Positions 35,199 through 46,032 of a stretch of 64,000 bases of DNA are shown piece after piece (positions within the stretch are counted from its first letter, which is position 1; each line of letters begins with the position of its first letter). The notes under the pieces were generated by a model. It did not search any database. It saw only the letters and a list, made by a program, of their open reading frames with translations, and had not been told where the DNA came from. This DNA is from Cryptomeria japonica (Eukaryota; Streptophyta; Pinopsida; Cupressales; Cupressaceae), in contig NC_081411.1 of assembly GCF_030272615.1 (NCBI RefSeq), forward strand, positions 39,483,140-39,547,139, given 5' to 3'. The position numbers and the translations under genes were made by a program.

Positions 35199-36401
35199 AT
35201 GAGAAACATGTCCAAACTCAACTTAGTTGGGAAAGGGACTGTTCAGTTTCAGAGGGAGAATGGTAAGATGATTCCACTTCATGATGTGTTGCATATTCCA
35301 GGCTTAAGGATGAATTTGACTTCTGTATCTATCCTTCAGGACAAAGGGTACAATGTACTCTTTAGAGGGGAACATGTATTGATTAAGCATAAGGATTGGA
35401 AATCACCCATAGCTATTGGAGTTAGGAGTGGTCGACTTTATAGGTTGCAGCTTGATACTCCTAAGGCACTCATGAGCAGCAGTAATCCTAGAGATCTTGG
35501 AGAGCTATGGCATAGGAGGATGGGCCATATACATCATGGAGCACTTAAATTGCTTCATGAGACTGTGACAGGTGTTCTAGAGGTGAGCACAGAGCATGAT
35601 GATGTATGTAAGGGATGTGTGTTGGGGAGGTTTGTGAAAGCAAATTTTTCAAGGAGTGACACTAGATCCAAGGGTGTTCTTGATCTAGTACATTCAGATG
35701 TATGTGGACCAATGTCGATGAAATCTCTCAGAGGGTATGAGTACTTTAGTACTTTTATTGATGATTTCTCCAGGAAGACCTGGATATACTTCTTGAAGAC
35801 CAAGGATGAGGTTTTCAATCACTTCCAAGAGTTCAAGGCTCTTATGGAGAACTTGACAGGACGGAAGATAAAGGTTCTTTGGTCAGACAATGGAGGTGAG
35901 TACAAAGGGAATGAATTCCAAGAGTTTTGTACTAGGGAAGGAATCAAGAGAGAGTGGACTGTTCCTTACAACCCGGAATAGAATGGGGTTGCTGAGAGGA
36001 AGAATCGGTCCATATTGTAGGCAGGAAGGGCTATGCTACATGATTAAGGCCTACCCCGTTACTTATGGGCAGAAGCATGTAATACGATAGTATACATATA
36101 GAACAAGGTTCCACATAAGGTGCTAGGGAAGATGACACCAGAGGAAGAATTCACTGGGAAGAAGCCAGATGTTAGTCACTTCAGGATCTTTGGGAGTTTG
36201 GCATATTGTCACATTCCAAAGGATACACGTACCAAGTTAGATCAGACTACAGAAAGAGGGTACTTTGTGGGGTACAGTGAAACCTCAAAGGCATATCAGA
36301 TATTCATTCCAGGGACTAGGCGGATTATTGTTCGACGTGATGTCAAGTTCATGGAGGAGAAGGCATTTAGAAGGTCCAGAGATTTGCCAGTAGTTGATTA
36401 G
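35199..36401 (+). pseudogene. Copia element B integrase
   Basis: The zinc-binding domain (LWHRRMGHIHHGAL, CKGCVLGRF) is followed by catalytic-core blocks (LVHSDVCGPMSMKSLRGYEY, FIDDFSRKTWIYFLKTKDEV, LWSDNGGEYKGNEF). The downstream GKKPDVSHFRIFGSLAY and GYSETSKAYQIF segments are typical of copia. Part of the element B fossil. Confidence 0.94.
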
Positions 36402-36479
36402 AGTGAGAAGCCAACACAAGCTCCAAGGATGGTAGCAACAACTGTAAGGTTCAACAGACACAAAGAAATACTCAAGAGT

Positions 36480-37350
36480 TAGTGGGTACTCCTAGGAGGA
36501 GTAGTAGACAATGGAAACAACTAGCCAAATTTGATGACTATGTTGCATTAGTTAGTCAGTTGGTAAATAGTGAACCTTCTAGCTATCAGGAGGCTGCACA
36601 ACATCAAGTGTGGCAAGATGCTATGGTTGAGGAGTATACTTCAATTATGTAGAATGATGTTTGGGAGGTAGTGCCTAGACCAACGGATAGAGCTATGGTT
36701 GGATCACGTTGGATCTATAAGATCAAGCATGGTGTAGATGGTAGCATCGAGAAATAGAAGGCAAGGTTTGTGGCAAAAGGGTTCTCTCAGAAGGAGGGAA
36801 TAGACTATGAGGAGACCTTTGCTCCAGTTGCCACGTATACTTCTATACAAGATGTAATCTCAATTTCAGCACAAATGGGATGGCAGATTCATCAAATGGA
36901 TGTCAAGACAACGTTCCTCAATGGTGAGTTGAAAGAGGAGGTATACATAGAACAAATAGAAGGATTTATAGCACACAACAAAGAGACCCACATGTGTAGA
37001 TTAAAGAGAGCTTTGTACGGACTGAAGCAGGCTCCTAGAGCGTAGTATGAACGCATTGATAGTTACTTGCAGGAAATGAGATTTATGAAGAGTGAGCTAG
37101 ATGCTAATGTTTACTACTTGGTGGTTGGGGGTGAGATTCTCATTCTTGTTCTATATGTGGATGAATTGTTTCTAACAGGTTCACTAGGGCTCATAGAAGA
37201 GTGCAAGAGGGACCTTGCAACAGAGTACGAGATGAAGGATTTGGGACTTATGCACTACTTTCTAGGCATGGAGGTATGGCATACAGATGGATAGATTTTC
37301 CTTGGACAAGGGAAATATTGCATTGAAATCTTGAAAAAGTTCAGGATGGA
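36480..37350 (+). pseudogene. Copia element B reverse transcriptase
   Basis: Recognisable blocks: [63 protein letters not shown] and DLGLMHYFLGMEV. Order and wording are those of Ty1/copia. Part of the element B fossil. Confidence 0.92.
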
Positions 37351-38117
37351 AGATTGCAAAGCCATGTCTACACCTATGATCATGAATTGGAGGAAGGTAG
37401 ACACATCCAGGGAGAAGGATGTAGATCCCACATTATTCAGGCATTTGATTGGTTCTCTCATGTATTTGGTCAACACCAGGCCAGATATAGCATTTGTAGT
37501 AAACTCTCTTAGTCAATTCATGGTTGAGCCAAAGGGAGTACATTGGACATGCAAAGCATGTGCTGCATTATTTGCGAGGTACAATCGAGTATGGGATTAG
37601 ATATGCTCGATGTGAAGGGATCAGGTTGATGGGCTATACTGACGTAGATTGGACAGGTAGTACAACAGACAAGAGGAGCACTTTAGAGTGTTGTTTCAGT
37701 ATGGGATCAGGAGTTGTCTCTTGGTTTAGTAGGAAGCATAAGTCTGTGGCTCTGAGTTCTGCAGAGTAAGAATACATAGCAGCTAGCATGGCGACATGTG
37801 AAGCTATCTAGCTTCGGAAGTTGCTAGTAGCCTTGTTTGGTCAGAAGGTGGACACTACAGTGATACATTGCGACAATCAGAGTTGCATTAAGTTGACTAA
37901 GAATCTGGTGTTTCATGATAGGTCAAAACATATAGACATCAAGTATCACTTCATCAGAGATTGTGTACAATGTGGAGTTGTTCAGCTACAGTTTATACCT
38001 ATAGATCAGCAGGTAGTAGACATTTTGACAAAGGCATTGGGGAAGGTGAAATTCATCTTCTTCAGAGAGAAGTTGGGTGTCATGCAGAACAACTTCCTCG
38101 CTAAGAGGGAGTGTTAG
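37351..38117 (+). pseudogene. Copia element B RNase H
   Basis: The segment includes LIGSLMYLVNTRPDIAFVVN, GYTDVDWTGSTTDKRST, GVVSWFSRKHKSVALSSAE and IHCDNQSCIKLTKNLVFH with DRSKHIDIKYHFIRD. This is the complete copia RNase H signature. Part of the element B fossil. Confidence 0.92.
38103..38111 (+). promoter_or_regulatory. Polypurine tract of copia element B
   Basis: AAGAGGGAG abuts the 3' LTR. Confidence 0.75.
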
Positions 38118-38757
38118 TTTGTTAGTTTGTTATCTTGGACAGTTGTTTGCCAATTTTGGAAATAAAAAGTAAATAATTGTTTGCTAACAAATGTAGTTAG
38201 AGTTCAAACAATTCTTATTAATTATTTGACTCTTTTTAGAAACTTCTAGCAACCAATTTGGTTAGGGTTTTTTTAGTTATTTTTAATCTCAGTCGTTGAT
38301 TGAGAATTAATCTCAGTTGTTAGTTTTCCAATGAGAGTAGTATATAAAGGGGTCGGGGGGCATTTGGAAAACAATGAATGAATGAATTGTGTGAAGAACT
38401 TGCAGTGTTAGCAAGTAGTCTTGCAGTGTTAGCAAGGGTGCAGGGATAGCGTTGGGACAGTAGCAGGGTGGAATCTCAACAAGAGAAATTGGGAGGTCGT
38501 CGAAGCTCTACCAGTAACAGGCAAGAAGTATTTGTATCTCTTGATTTGTTGTAGTTAATATATACTCCTCATCTGCAGTACTAGTTTTCCCTTCAAGGTT
38601 TTTCCAGGGACAATTGTCCGAAAATATTGTGTTCATTGTGTTGCATATTTATATGAGTTTGTGAAATTAAAGTTGTGTTATTTTCCAATATTTGTTGCTC
38701 AAATAATCTATCAAAGATAGGAGGATAATAATCAGTAATTGTAATAAATTTTTCACA
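38112..38757 (+). repeat. 3' LTR of copia element B
   Basis: 646 bases from TGTTAGTTTG to TTTTTCACA, followed by GAGGG. It is the partner of 33458-34098. Confidence 0.94.
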
Positions 38758-39293
38758 GAGGGGTTGTTTTGGATGCCCCTTTGGGGCTTTTGCCTGTCGC
38801 CTCCTTTTTTCTTGTTCTCATGGCGAGAATGGGAGATTTGGGATCCAGATGGTGAGTCCTGGACGTGGTTCTTTTCTGGGCTTGGTGCACGCATAGGGAT
38901 GTGTTCGAGGGGTTATTTTATCTGTCAGGGCTTGGTGATCTATTCTGTGGTGGTTTTGCTGGGTGATCTTGTCATGTCTTTTGATGGGTTCCTCCTTTTT
39001 GAGGTCTTTGTTGAGTTTGGGTTGTGGATTTCTGAGGGAATGATGGAGATCTATTTTCTGCACGGCTTTGGGATCACTCAAGGGGTTTGTTTTCCTTCTT
39101 GCTTTCTCTCTCTATTTTCTTTCTTATGGGTCATGTGTTGAGGTTTCTATTGAGGTGGAGTTGTGTCTCGCTTTTCGTCTCAAGAGTAGATGCAGGGAAT
39201 TTTTTCGAATGGCTGCCTTCCTTCAGTGATGGATGTGGTCTCCTTTTTTCATGGTTATGGGATCCATGCAAAAACCCAGAGATTTGGGTTTGG

Positions 39294-39936
39294 GGAGCCT
39301 TCTAAAATCCTATGGAGTGGATTTCTTTGGTATTGATTTATTTATGAGAGCCCATGTTTTCTTGATTCGGTAGAAGGTTAAGGGAGCCTTTTCAAAACCC
39401 TTATTTTTCATGTTTTTGGGAACTAATCTTTTTTGGGCATGCTTGGTCGATCATGGTTCCCCTTTTGATGAGGGTTTTTTTATCCTCGCCTCACCTAGTT
39501 TCATGGCTCGATTTATTATGCTTTTATATCTACATATTGGGGTTTCTCCAATTAGTCCTTTTGAGGTGGTTCTATCTTCTATAGAGGTGCAGATGGAGGT
39601 GGCTTGAGCAGACCTGTCTCCTGTTGAGGTGGATTTGGATGATACTGGTTATGCCTGGAAGCTATTTCTATTGTTGTTTGTATTGGGTGTAGTGTTAAGA
39701 CCCTTTTAGGTTGTGTGAGCCTCTTAAAACCCTCTCTCATCGTTAAGGGAGCCTAGGAAAACCCTTGTTTTGTTGCTTTGGATAGGCTGGATGCTAGCAA
39801 TTTTCAAGAGCCCAGTCTGGCCAATTTGTGTTTTTTGGTTAGGATCAGGTTTTGTTGCTGGTGAACAAGAAAATTTGATACAGGTTAAGGGAGCCTGAGA
39901 AAACCCTAATGTTTGGTTGGGGGTGCCTGTTAAACC
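39294..39936 (+). repeat. Recurring phrase AGGGAGCCT..AAAACCC in the retroposon
   Basis: A phrase of the form GTTAAGGGAGCCT, four to six free bases, then AAAACCC recurs with variations near 39294, 39377, 39713, 39742, 39884 and 39920. Spacing is irregular, so it is not a plain tandem array. Confidence 0.55.
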
Positions 39937-40272
39937 TTCATTTTCTATTTCTTAGATCTATAAGGTGCTTTAGATCTGCTATTGTTGTCGGCCTAGTTTG
40001 TATTGTCTATCTTTTGTATTTGGTTGGCGGTTACATTTTGGTTTCTTTGTCCTAAAACCTCTAGTGCCATGAGAGTTGTAATATTTAATCCCATTTGGAT
40101 GTCTATGGCTTTGCTACTAGTTAGCTCTATTGTTTCTGTCTACAACGTCCCTTTGTTGGTTCCAGATCCACGAAAAATCTGAGGGTTTCAAGTCCCTTAA
40201 AAACCTATTGTATGAGGTTTTTGGTCCCCTCAAAACTTGTTTATCATAATAAAAAACAATATACTAATATAC

Positions 40273-41489
40273 TAGTTGCACTTATAATTTCTATGAATCA
40301 AAATTGTACCCTAATATTAAAATGACAAGTACTACCCACTATGTGGCACTTGTTATTTCTAACAGTTTTGTCTTTATTAAATTTGGAATTGTGCATCAAA
40401 GAAATCTCTTGTTTTTGAAATTGATTTAGTTTTTTTTCATTTTGAATCCATTTTTCAAAAGTTCAAATTTATTGTAGCTTTGCATTCACTTTTGAAAATC
40501 TATTACTCAATGCAAACTTTGCATTCACTTTCCAAAATCTCCAATTTAATGCAAGTTTTTGGTTCAGCTTAGAAAATCTATAACTCAATCTAAACTTTGC
40601 AGTCATTTTGTAAAATGCAAAAATTAATGAAAACATTGTGTTTATTTTTAAAAATTTACAACAAAATGTGAATTCAGTATTTTTAAAACAAATATTTTGT
40701 CATTTTTGTGTATTTACCTATGATAAAGAACAAAACATAACTTTATATAGGATTTGTAGTTGTTTCTAAAATTTGGTCATAATGTAAAGAATGTGTTGAT
40801 GACCAAAAATCAACAATTTGAAATTTAGAAAGCTACAGAAATTTTAAATTTAATTGTTTTCTACGATAAATTGTCAAAATAATAAAAGTTTAATATTTTG
40901 AAAACTAAAAAGTGACTTGTTCTAAAAAATGGCCACATCTATTAAACTCCCAACTTAGACATCCCTACATAGTGGTTCTACATAAGTTAGCCAAATTATT
41001 GAATTTAATTGTTTTCTCTATTTGCCTCATTATGTTGACTCCTCTTAGGATCACAACAAAAATGGAAGATTGTTCTTGTTAAAATGGTCATTCCTTTCAA
41101 CATAAATCCAGTGACATATGGTGCTTCAAGGATTGATGAAGGTAGTAACAAGTATATAACACATGCAACATTATTGTTTCACAAATGGAGTTTTCTAATG
41201 AATGTTATAATTCTTAATAGCACTTATTGCTTTAACACAAAAAGTTCAAATTTGGTGATCTCAAAACAGGGCTAACAACTAGATCTAACTAGGGACAAGG
41301 ACTATGAAAACCCCTATATAAGCATAGAATCTTAACAAAAAATCTATGTGTTATTCATTGGGCAATGGACTCAAAAGGGTCCAAACAATTAAAAAAAAAG
41401 ATTAAGAGACTAGGTGTGAGCCAAAAATGGTATGTACACATGAAAGAAGAAAAATAAAATCAAATACATGGAAAAAATCCTATTTAACT
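40273..41489. other. AT-rich spacer
   Basis: No gene seen. At 40440-40640 the phrases TTTGCATTCACTTT and AAATCTATAACTCAAT recur in loose form, suggesting an old degenerate repeat of about 60 bases. Confidence 0.4.
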
Positions 41490-41499
41490 TATATACTTT

Positions 41500-41890
41500 T
41501 AGATATTTCAAGATATTTAAGAAAAAATTCTTCTACAAGCAATGAGCACAGAACAACCCAGAATAGAATTATGAAAGAGATGAATGTATGTACATAGAAG
41601 GATATCTTATGTTAATAAAACAAGTGAAGGGAAAAGATAAAAAACTCTAACTAACTTCCCCTACACAATAAGTCAAAGTTATTAAAACACTTGACAAGTG
41701 TGTAGGCAAGTATCGGCTATTGTGTGGAGGTAGTTAGTCATTTTTTATTCCTTCTCCCTTCACTTTCTTTTCCATATAAGAAATCATTCTACATAGATAC
41801 ATTCATCTCTTTCATAATGCTATTTTGAGTTCCTATATGCTTGTTGTTTGTGGAAGCTTGGTTATTTTTTCTTCTAGATCTTGGGAACTT
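41500..41890. repeat. Head-to-head pair of LTR-like arms
   Basis: The left arm (about 41512-41672) and right arm (about 41718-41885) are inverted copies. Both contain, in opposite sense, CATTCATCTCTTTCATAAT, a variant of TATAAGAAATCATTCTAC and a CTAACTWMCTYCCYCWACACAAT end. About 45 bases separate them. The right arm is followed at 41896 by TGGTATCATAACCACGC, which looks like a copia primer site. The arms may therefore be two solo or broken LTRs in opposite orientation. It is a fossil. Confidence 0.55.
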
Positions 41891-41911
41891 TAACCTGGTA
41901 TCATAACCACG

Positions 41912-44109
41912 CTAGAAAAACCCTTTCCAAATTCAACATGTAGCCTAATTAATAAAACCTCATACAGGAATTTAATATTTAATTATTGGCTTGGTGTTTT
42001 TCCATGAGTTACCCCTACCCATTTTACCAATTTTGCTAAATTTAGGAGCAATCTTTAATTCATGGCATATTTGGTGTTTGCAGCTATACATTGTGAGGGT
42101 TTGTATATTTGAAAAAAATCAATTATCCCATCACATTTGAAGAGTTTCATGTACATATTGGCATCATGCACTTTATGGCATACTAATTGTCATTTTATTA
42201 TTTGAAAGTACTTCAAATTGATCTATAGTGGAACATTTCCACATCAACTCCAAGGCATTAACTCTATCATTTTTATCATAGTTTATTCTTAATTGCAACA
42301 CCAACATCATTTAAATCCTTGATAATATTAATTTGGTTTTGTGTGTACTCATAGCTTGTGTTTTTATCTTTTCCTTTTAATCATAGTAAACACCAACATG
42401 TGCATGATAGGCAATCTCTACCTCAAACTACTCTAGGTGGATTAGGAAAACCCATTGACTAGCTATAGAAAATAAATGCCATCATGGAATAATAGGTGGC
42501 AACCTTGAAGTACCTATGAACTCAATTGTAACATTTCTCATTGAACTTTAGTTTTGAGGTTTTTGGCATGTGGACCTTCTCTATTTGAGATAATATATCC
42601 AACCAAATGTTCTTCATCAAAGATATCTGAATCAAGACTCTTATCAACTTCTTGTATGAGTTGAAGCATTACTACTTCAAGCTTTTTAATGCATCTTTGA
42701 AAATTTAGATCTACAACTTAATGACGTGAATACTCCCTTTTAGTCAATGAATTAGTATAAAACACATCACTAGAACAATAATAATCCTTATCCAATATCT
42801 CAAATATACAAGTAGAGATACCATGAGGCAAAATCTTTTCTTGGATTTCCTTTGATTGATCAATAGGAGTTTTAAGATCCTTCAATACATAAAATTGTTT
42901 TGGTTTTACTAACATGATTCCAACTAGGTACACTAAACAATGGTTTCAATTTGAAGACACATTACCATTGAGTTGTACTTGCATTTGGTGTTTTTCATAT
43001 TCATCCCTTCCTTCTAATCTCATATTTTATCTATATCGCTATGGGAACCCATAATATCTTTTTCCTTTTCGGTAAGCGCATTATTTATAAAATCGACATA
43101 GTAAGGAGTATTGCTTGACGACTAGTTCTCAAGGGAAAAAGGAACTTTTGGGATTGATTGTGTGTGTAGTAGACTATGGATTCCTTTTGTTTTATCTTCA
43201 TATTTTTTAGTCTCTTAATTAGAACATATTTCATCGTCTTGATCAAGTTGCAAGACCAGATGTTGCCTCTACAAATGTATTTTATCTCTACAATGAGATT
43301 TCATCATACAAAATTAAACTCACTACTTGAGCAAGGTAGCCACTTGGCCATTTGCAACTTACCATTCATGAAACTAGTCCTTTTAAGTTTCCACATGGTT
43401 GCTTCTCCATTAATAAACACTCAACATCAATGTATAATAAAGGGTCACACTATGCACAAACTTAAGTGGCTAAACAATAAAATAGAAAAATAAGATGATG
43501 TCTGTAATCATTTATCTACAAAGCAAAGAGACTATAATGTGATTGCATAATGTGAATGTACGAAAATATTGAGATAGTGTTTGGTAAAACACAAGAATAT
43601 ATATATTTTTTGTTGAGGCAAAACATTATCTTGTATAAAAAGTCACTATTTAAATATAAACAAAATTGTGAGTATGAAACAAGAACTTCGACACTTAATT
43701 TAAACATTTCAAGAAAAGGGTATAAACATTTCACAACTATCATGATTATGGCTCCATAGATTGAGAAAAACACAATGAGCTGTAAAATTTATACATGAGA
43801 TGAGAATAATAGATCAATCCATTATAATAATCAAAGGCACAATAGATCATCACACATCTCAATGCAACTACATAATCAGAAATCACCTTAAGGATTTCAA
43901 ACACAACATGGGTAGAAAAAAATCACGAAACATGTATCAAACCAAGCATAAGATAAACACTCAAGGTTAGACACTGTAACAAATGAAGCACTAGAATAAG
44001 ATCAAATTACCACAGAATAATTTATAGTCGAATTGCAAATGGCACAACAAGCACATAACCAAATCCACATCATGAAGCAAGAATACAAAAGAGCAAACTA
44101 TAGGTGCAT
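41912..44109. other. AT-rich stretch, possible unidentified decayed coding DNA
   Basis: No domain recognised. On the minus strand between 42520 and 42940 the frames look protein-like (for example QLIQEVDKSLDSDIFDEEHL and LKDLKTPIDQSKEIQEKI), but I cannot assign a family. It may be internal sequence of the copia relic starting at 41896. A plus-strand frame at 43176-43493 is hydrophobic and unassigned. Confidence 0.4.
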
Positions 44110-46032
44110 TATAGATCTTGGAGAGAAGTGCAATTTGGGAATCTAGTCTCCAATAATAATAGGTACATATTCGTGCCCTTTTCTAGCTACTGCTAATGCA
44201 TTGAATGATAAAATTAAAATATATAATCTACATTTTCAATAAATATGATATTTTATTTGTCCCAATACAAAAAAGGAAAACATTGTACAAACACATATGA
44301 AGCATGTACCACATTAGAAATATTTGTTAGCTTAATTTTTAGATGAAAATGATGCTATAAAGTCACATTGATAAAAGGTATAGACCAAGTATTTTAGAGT
44401 ATCCTCAATTCTAAATCAATAATTAGATATTGGAATGGTACTAGAATAAGCATATGCTAGAAATAAAATCTACCAATAACCAATCCTTCCCTTACACTAT
44501 GATAAAGAATAAGTCACATTTTTAGATGAGATGTCTAGAAAAGTCCTAAATTACAACCATTTTCTAAAGGATTAATTTTTAGCTTAATTATGGAGAAGAA
44601 AATTATAAGAGAACTAATAAAGACAAAGGTAATAGAAAATTTCCTCTATAACAATAAGAAAAAAAGAATCTAAGAAGGAAGTATACAAAGGAACAAGAGA
44701 TATAATTAGTCAAGATAAAAAGAAAATATATCAAATAAATTTACAAAAAGACTAAGAAGAAAAAGAAGAAGTGAAAAAAAAAATTACACTAAAGAGGAAG
44801 GAGAAAAAAAAGATAACTAAACAACCTTCCTCTACACAAGCCTTTAGAATAGTTTTTCTCTCATTTCATACATTTGGACCTATTATAGTAAGGATGCCTA
44901 TTGTATCAACCCCTTCTCATTCACCAACTACATCAACCATTTCCCCATGCCAAAAAAATCATTTCATTAATTAATTCTTAAAATAAAATTTTTGTCGTAT
45001 TTGGAGACATTCTTGCCTTATTAAAAACAAGATCAATTACTTCTTCCCATCATAAATCTCCTTCCTTGTTGTCTAACATTGAAAAAGTAGTTGAGGAATT
45101 GGATGCAATATGTTAGGGAATATATATTGGGAACTAAAGTCATCACTAGTTCATGTAAGACCATAACAAATCCACAATAATAGTAATAGGTGAATTCAAT
45201 TATCAAACACAACTTTTAATAGGTAAGAATAGGATGGCTTCTAGTCCTAATGTGTAATCACCAAAAGAAGCTATATTTTTTAGAAATAAGGAGGAGAATC
45301 ATCTATCCAACAAAGAGAAAAAATATCAATTAGAATCTTAATCACCTAAACTGTATAATTTACTCCAACCAATATAGCATCTAGGATAGAAAAATAGATC
45401 AGCCACTAACTATTGAGAAGATACATAAAGGGAGCGAGGTTCTAGATAAAATAGAGACGTAAAAAGAACAACAAGCTATTTTCTAGCAAGCAATAAAAGT
45501 AGCTTAATTACATCTTCAAAAAAATATATAGAAAATTTCATAATCTGATCAATATCAAGTACTAGATACCTCTATTGGTACTTACATACCTAGTATAAAC
45601 ATTCAAAGTAGGTAGTGACTAATAAAGGAAGTATCAAAGGGTTTGTCTAGATTCACAAAGATTGGTGTATCAAGTCTCAAAAACACACCAATAAACATAT
45701 CTTTCAATGGAGCTAGAATAATTGAGATACCTATGCATATTGTTGATAATAATGAGAAGGAGCTTACAACTGTATATTACATGATTAGTAATATTAACAT
45801 TGGTGTTTAGACAAGGAAGCAAAAGATACATGAAACATATACTACAATAACTACATATGTATCTCAAATAGGTAAGTATTTAAAGACAAAGAGGAATCTG
45901 CAAGAGTAAGTAGTAGAGCTCATATCATATATTAAATACTTGCATTATTACCTCCAATGTAAGGATGGATCTATAACTCTCTTTGTTTTTGCAAAGAAAG
46001 AAGCTTCCTTATATAAGATGAAGTATAGTACA
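44110..46032 (+). repeat. Repeated unit 1, spacer module X1
   Basis: X1 aligns over its length with X3 (about 56140-58020) and, in its last third, with X2 (49923-50527). Shared landmarks include TTGGGAATCTAGT near 44135, ATATATAATCTACATTTT near 44217, TCAATATCAAGTACTAGATAC near 45548 and a GATRAGRWGGAGCTTACAAC segment. It looks like an old, non-functional sequence carried along with the SDR genes. Short protein-like frames are unassigned. Confidence 0.75.

Larger units (their letters stand above)
33458..38757 (+). mobile_element. Ty1/copia LTR element B, complete ends
   Basis: A 5.3-kb copia element on the plus strand with LTRs at 33458-34098 and 38112-38757, a primer site at 34099, a polypurine tract before 38112 and a perfect GAGGG target duplication. 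The coding order is gag, zinc knuckle, protease, integrase, reverse transcriptase, RNase H. Several breaks are present, so it is a fossil. LTRs differ by roughly 5-6 percent by eye, similar in age to or older than element A. It is nested in the retroposon 33135-40254, which must be older. Confidence 0.95.
33135..40254 (+). mobile_element. Putative non-LTR retroposon, split by copia element B
   Basis: A GC-richer island (33135-33457 plus 38763-40254, about 1.8 kb in all) stands out from very AT-rich DNA on both sides. It is flanked by an 18-base near-perfect direct repeat, and the right end has a short A-rich tail (CATAATAAAAAA). Those are the marks of LINE-type target-primed insertion, sense strand plus. 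I see no reverse transcriptase, so it is either a truncated LINE or a non-autonomous retroposon. The frames within it (33175-33417, 38764-39141) are Gly/Asp- or Trp/Phe-rich without a known domain. The match of the long direct repeats could be weakened by low complexity. Confidence 0.45.

Noticed and set aside
38764-39141. 125-codon open frame rich in Trp and Phe
   Set aside because: The composition is that of T- and G-rich noncoding DNA, it has no domain, and it lies in the retroposon.
43176-43493. 105-codon hydrophobic frame as a membrane protein
   Set aside because: The AT-rich plus strand readily yields such frames, and there is no supporting context.
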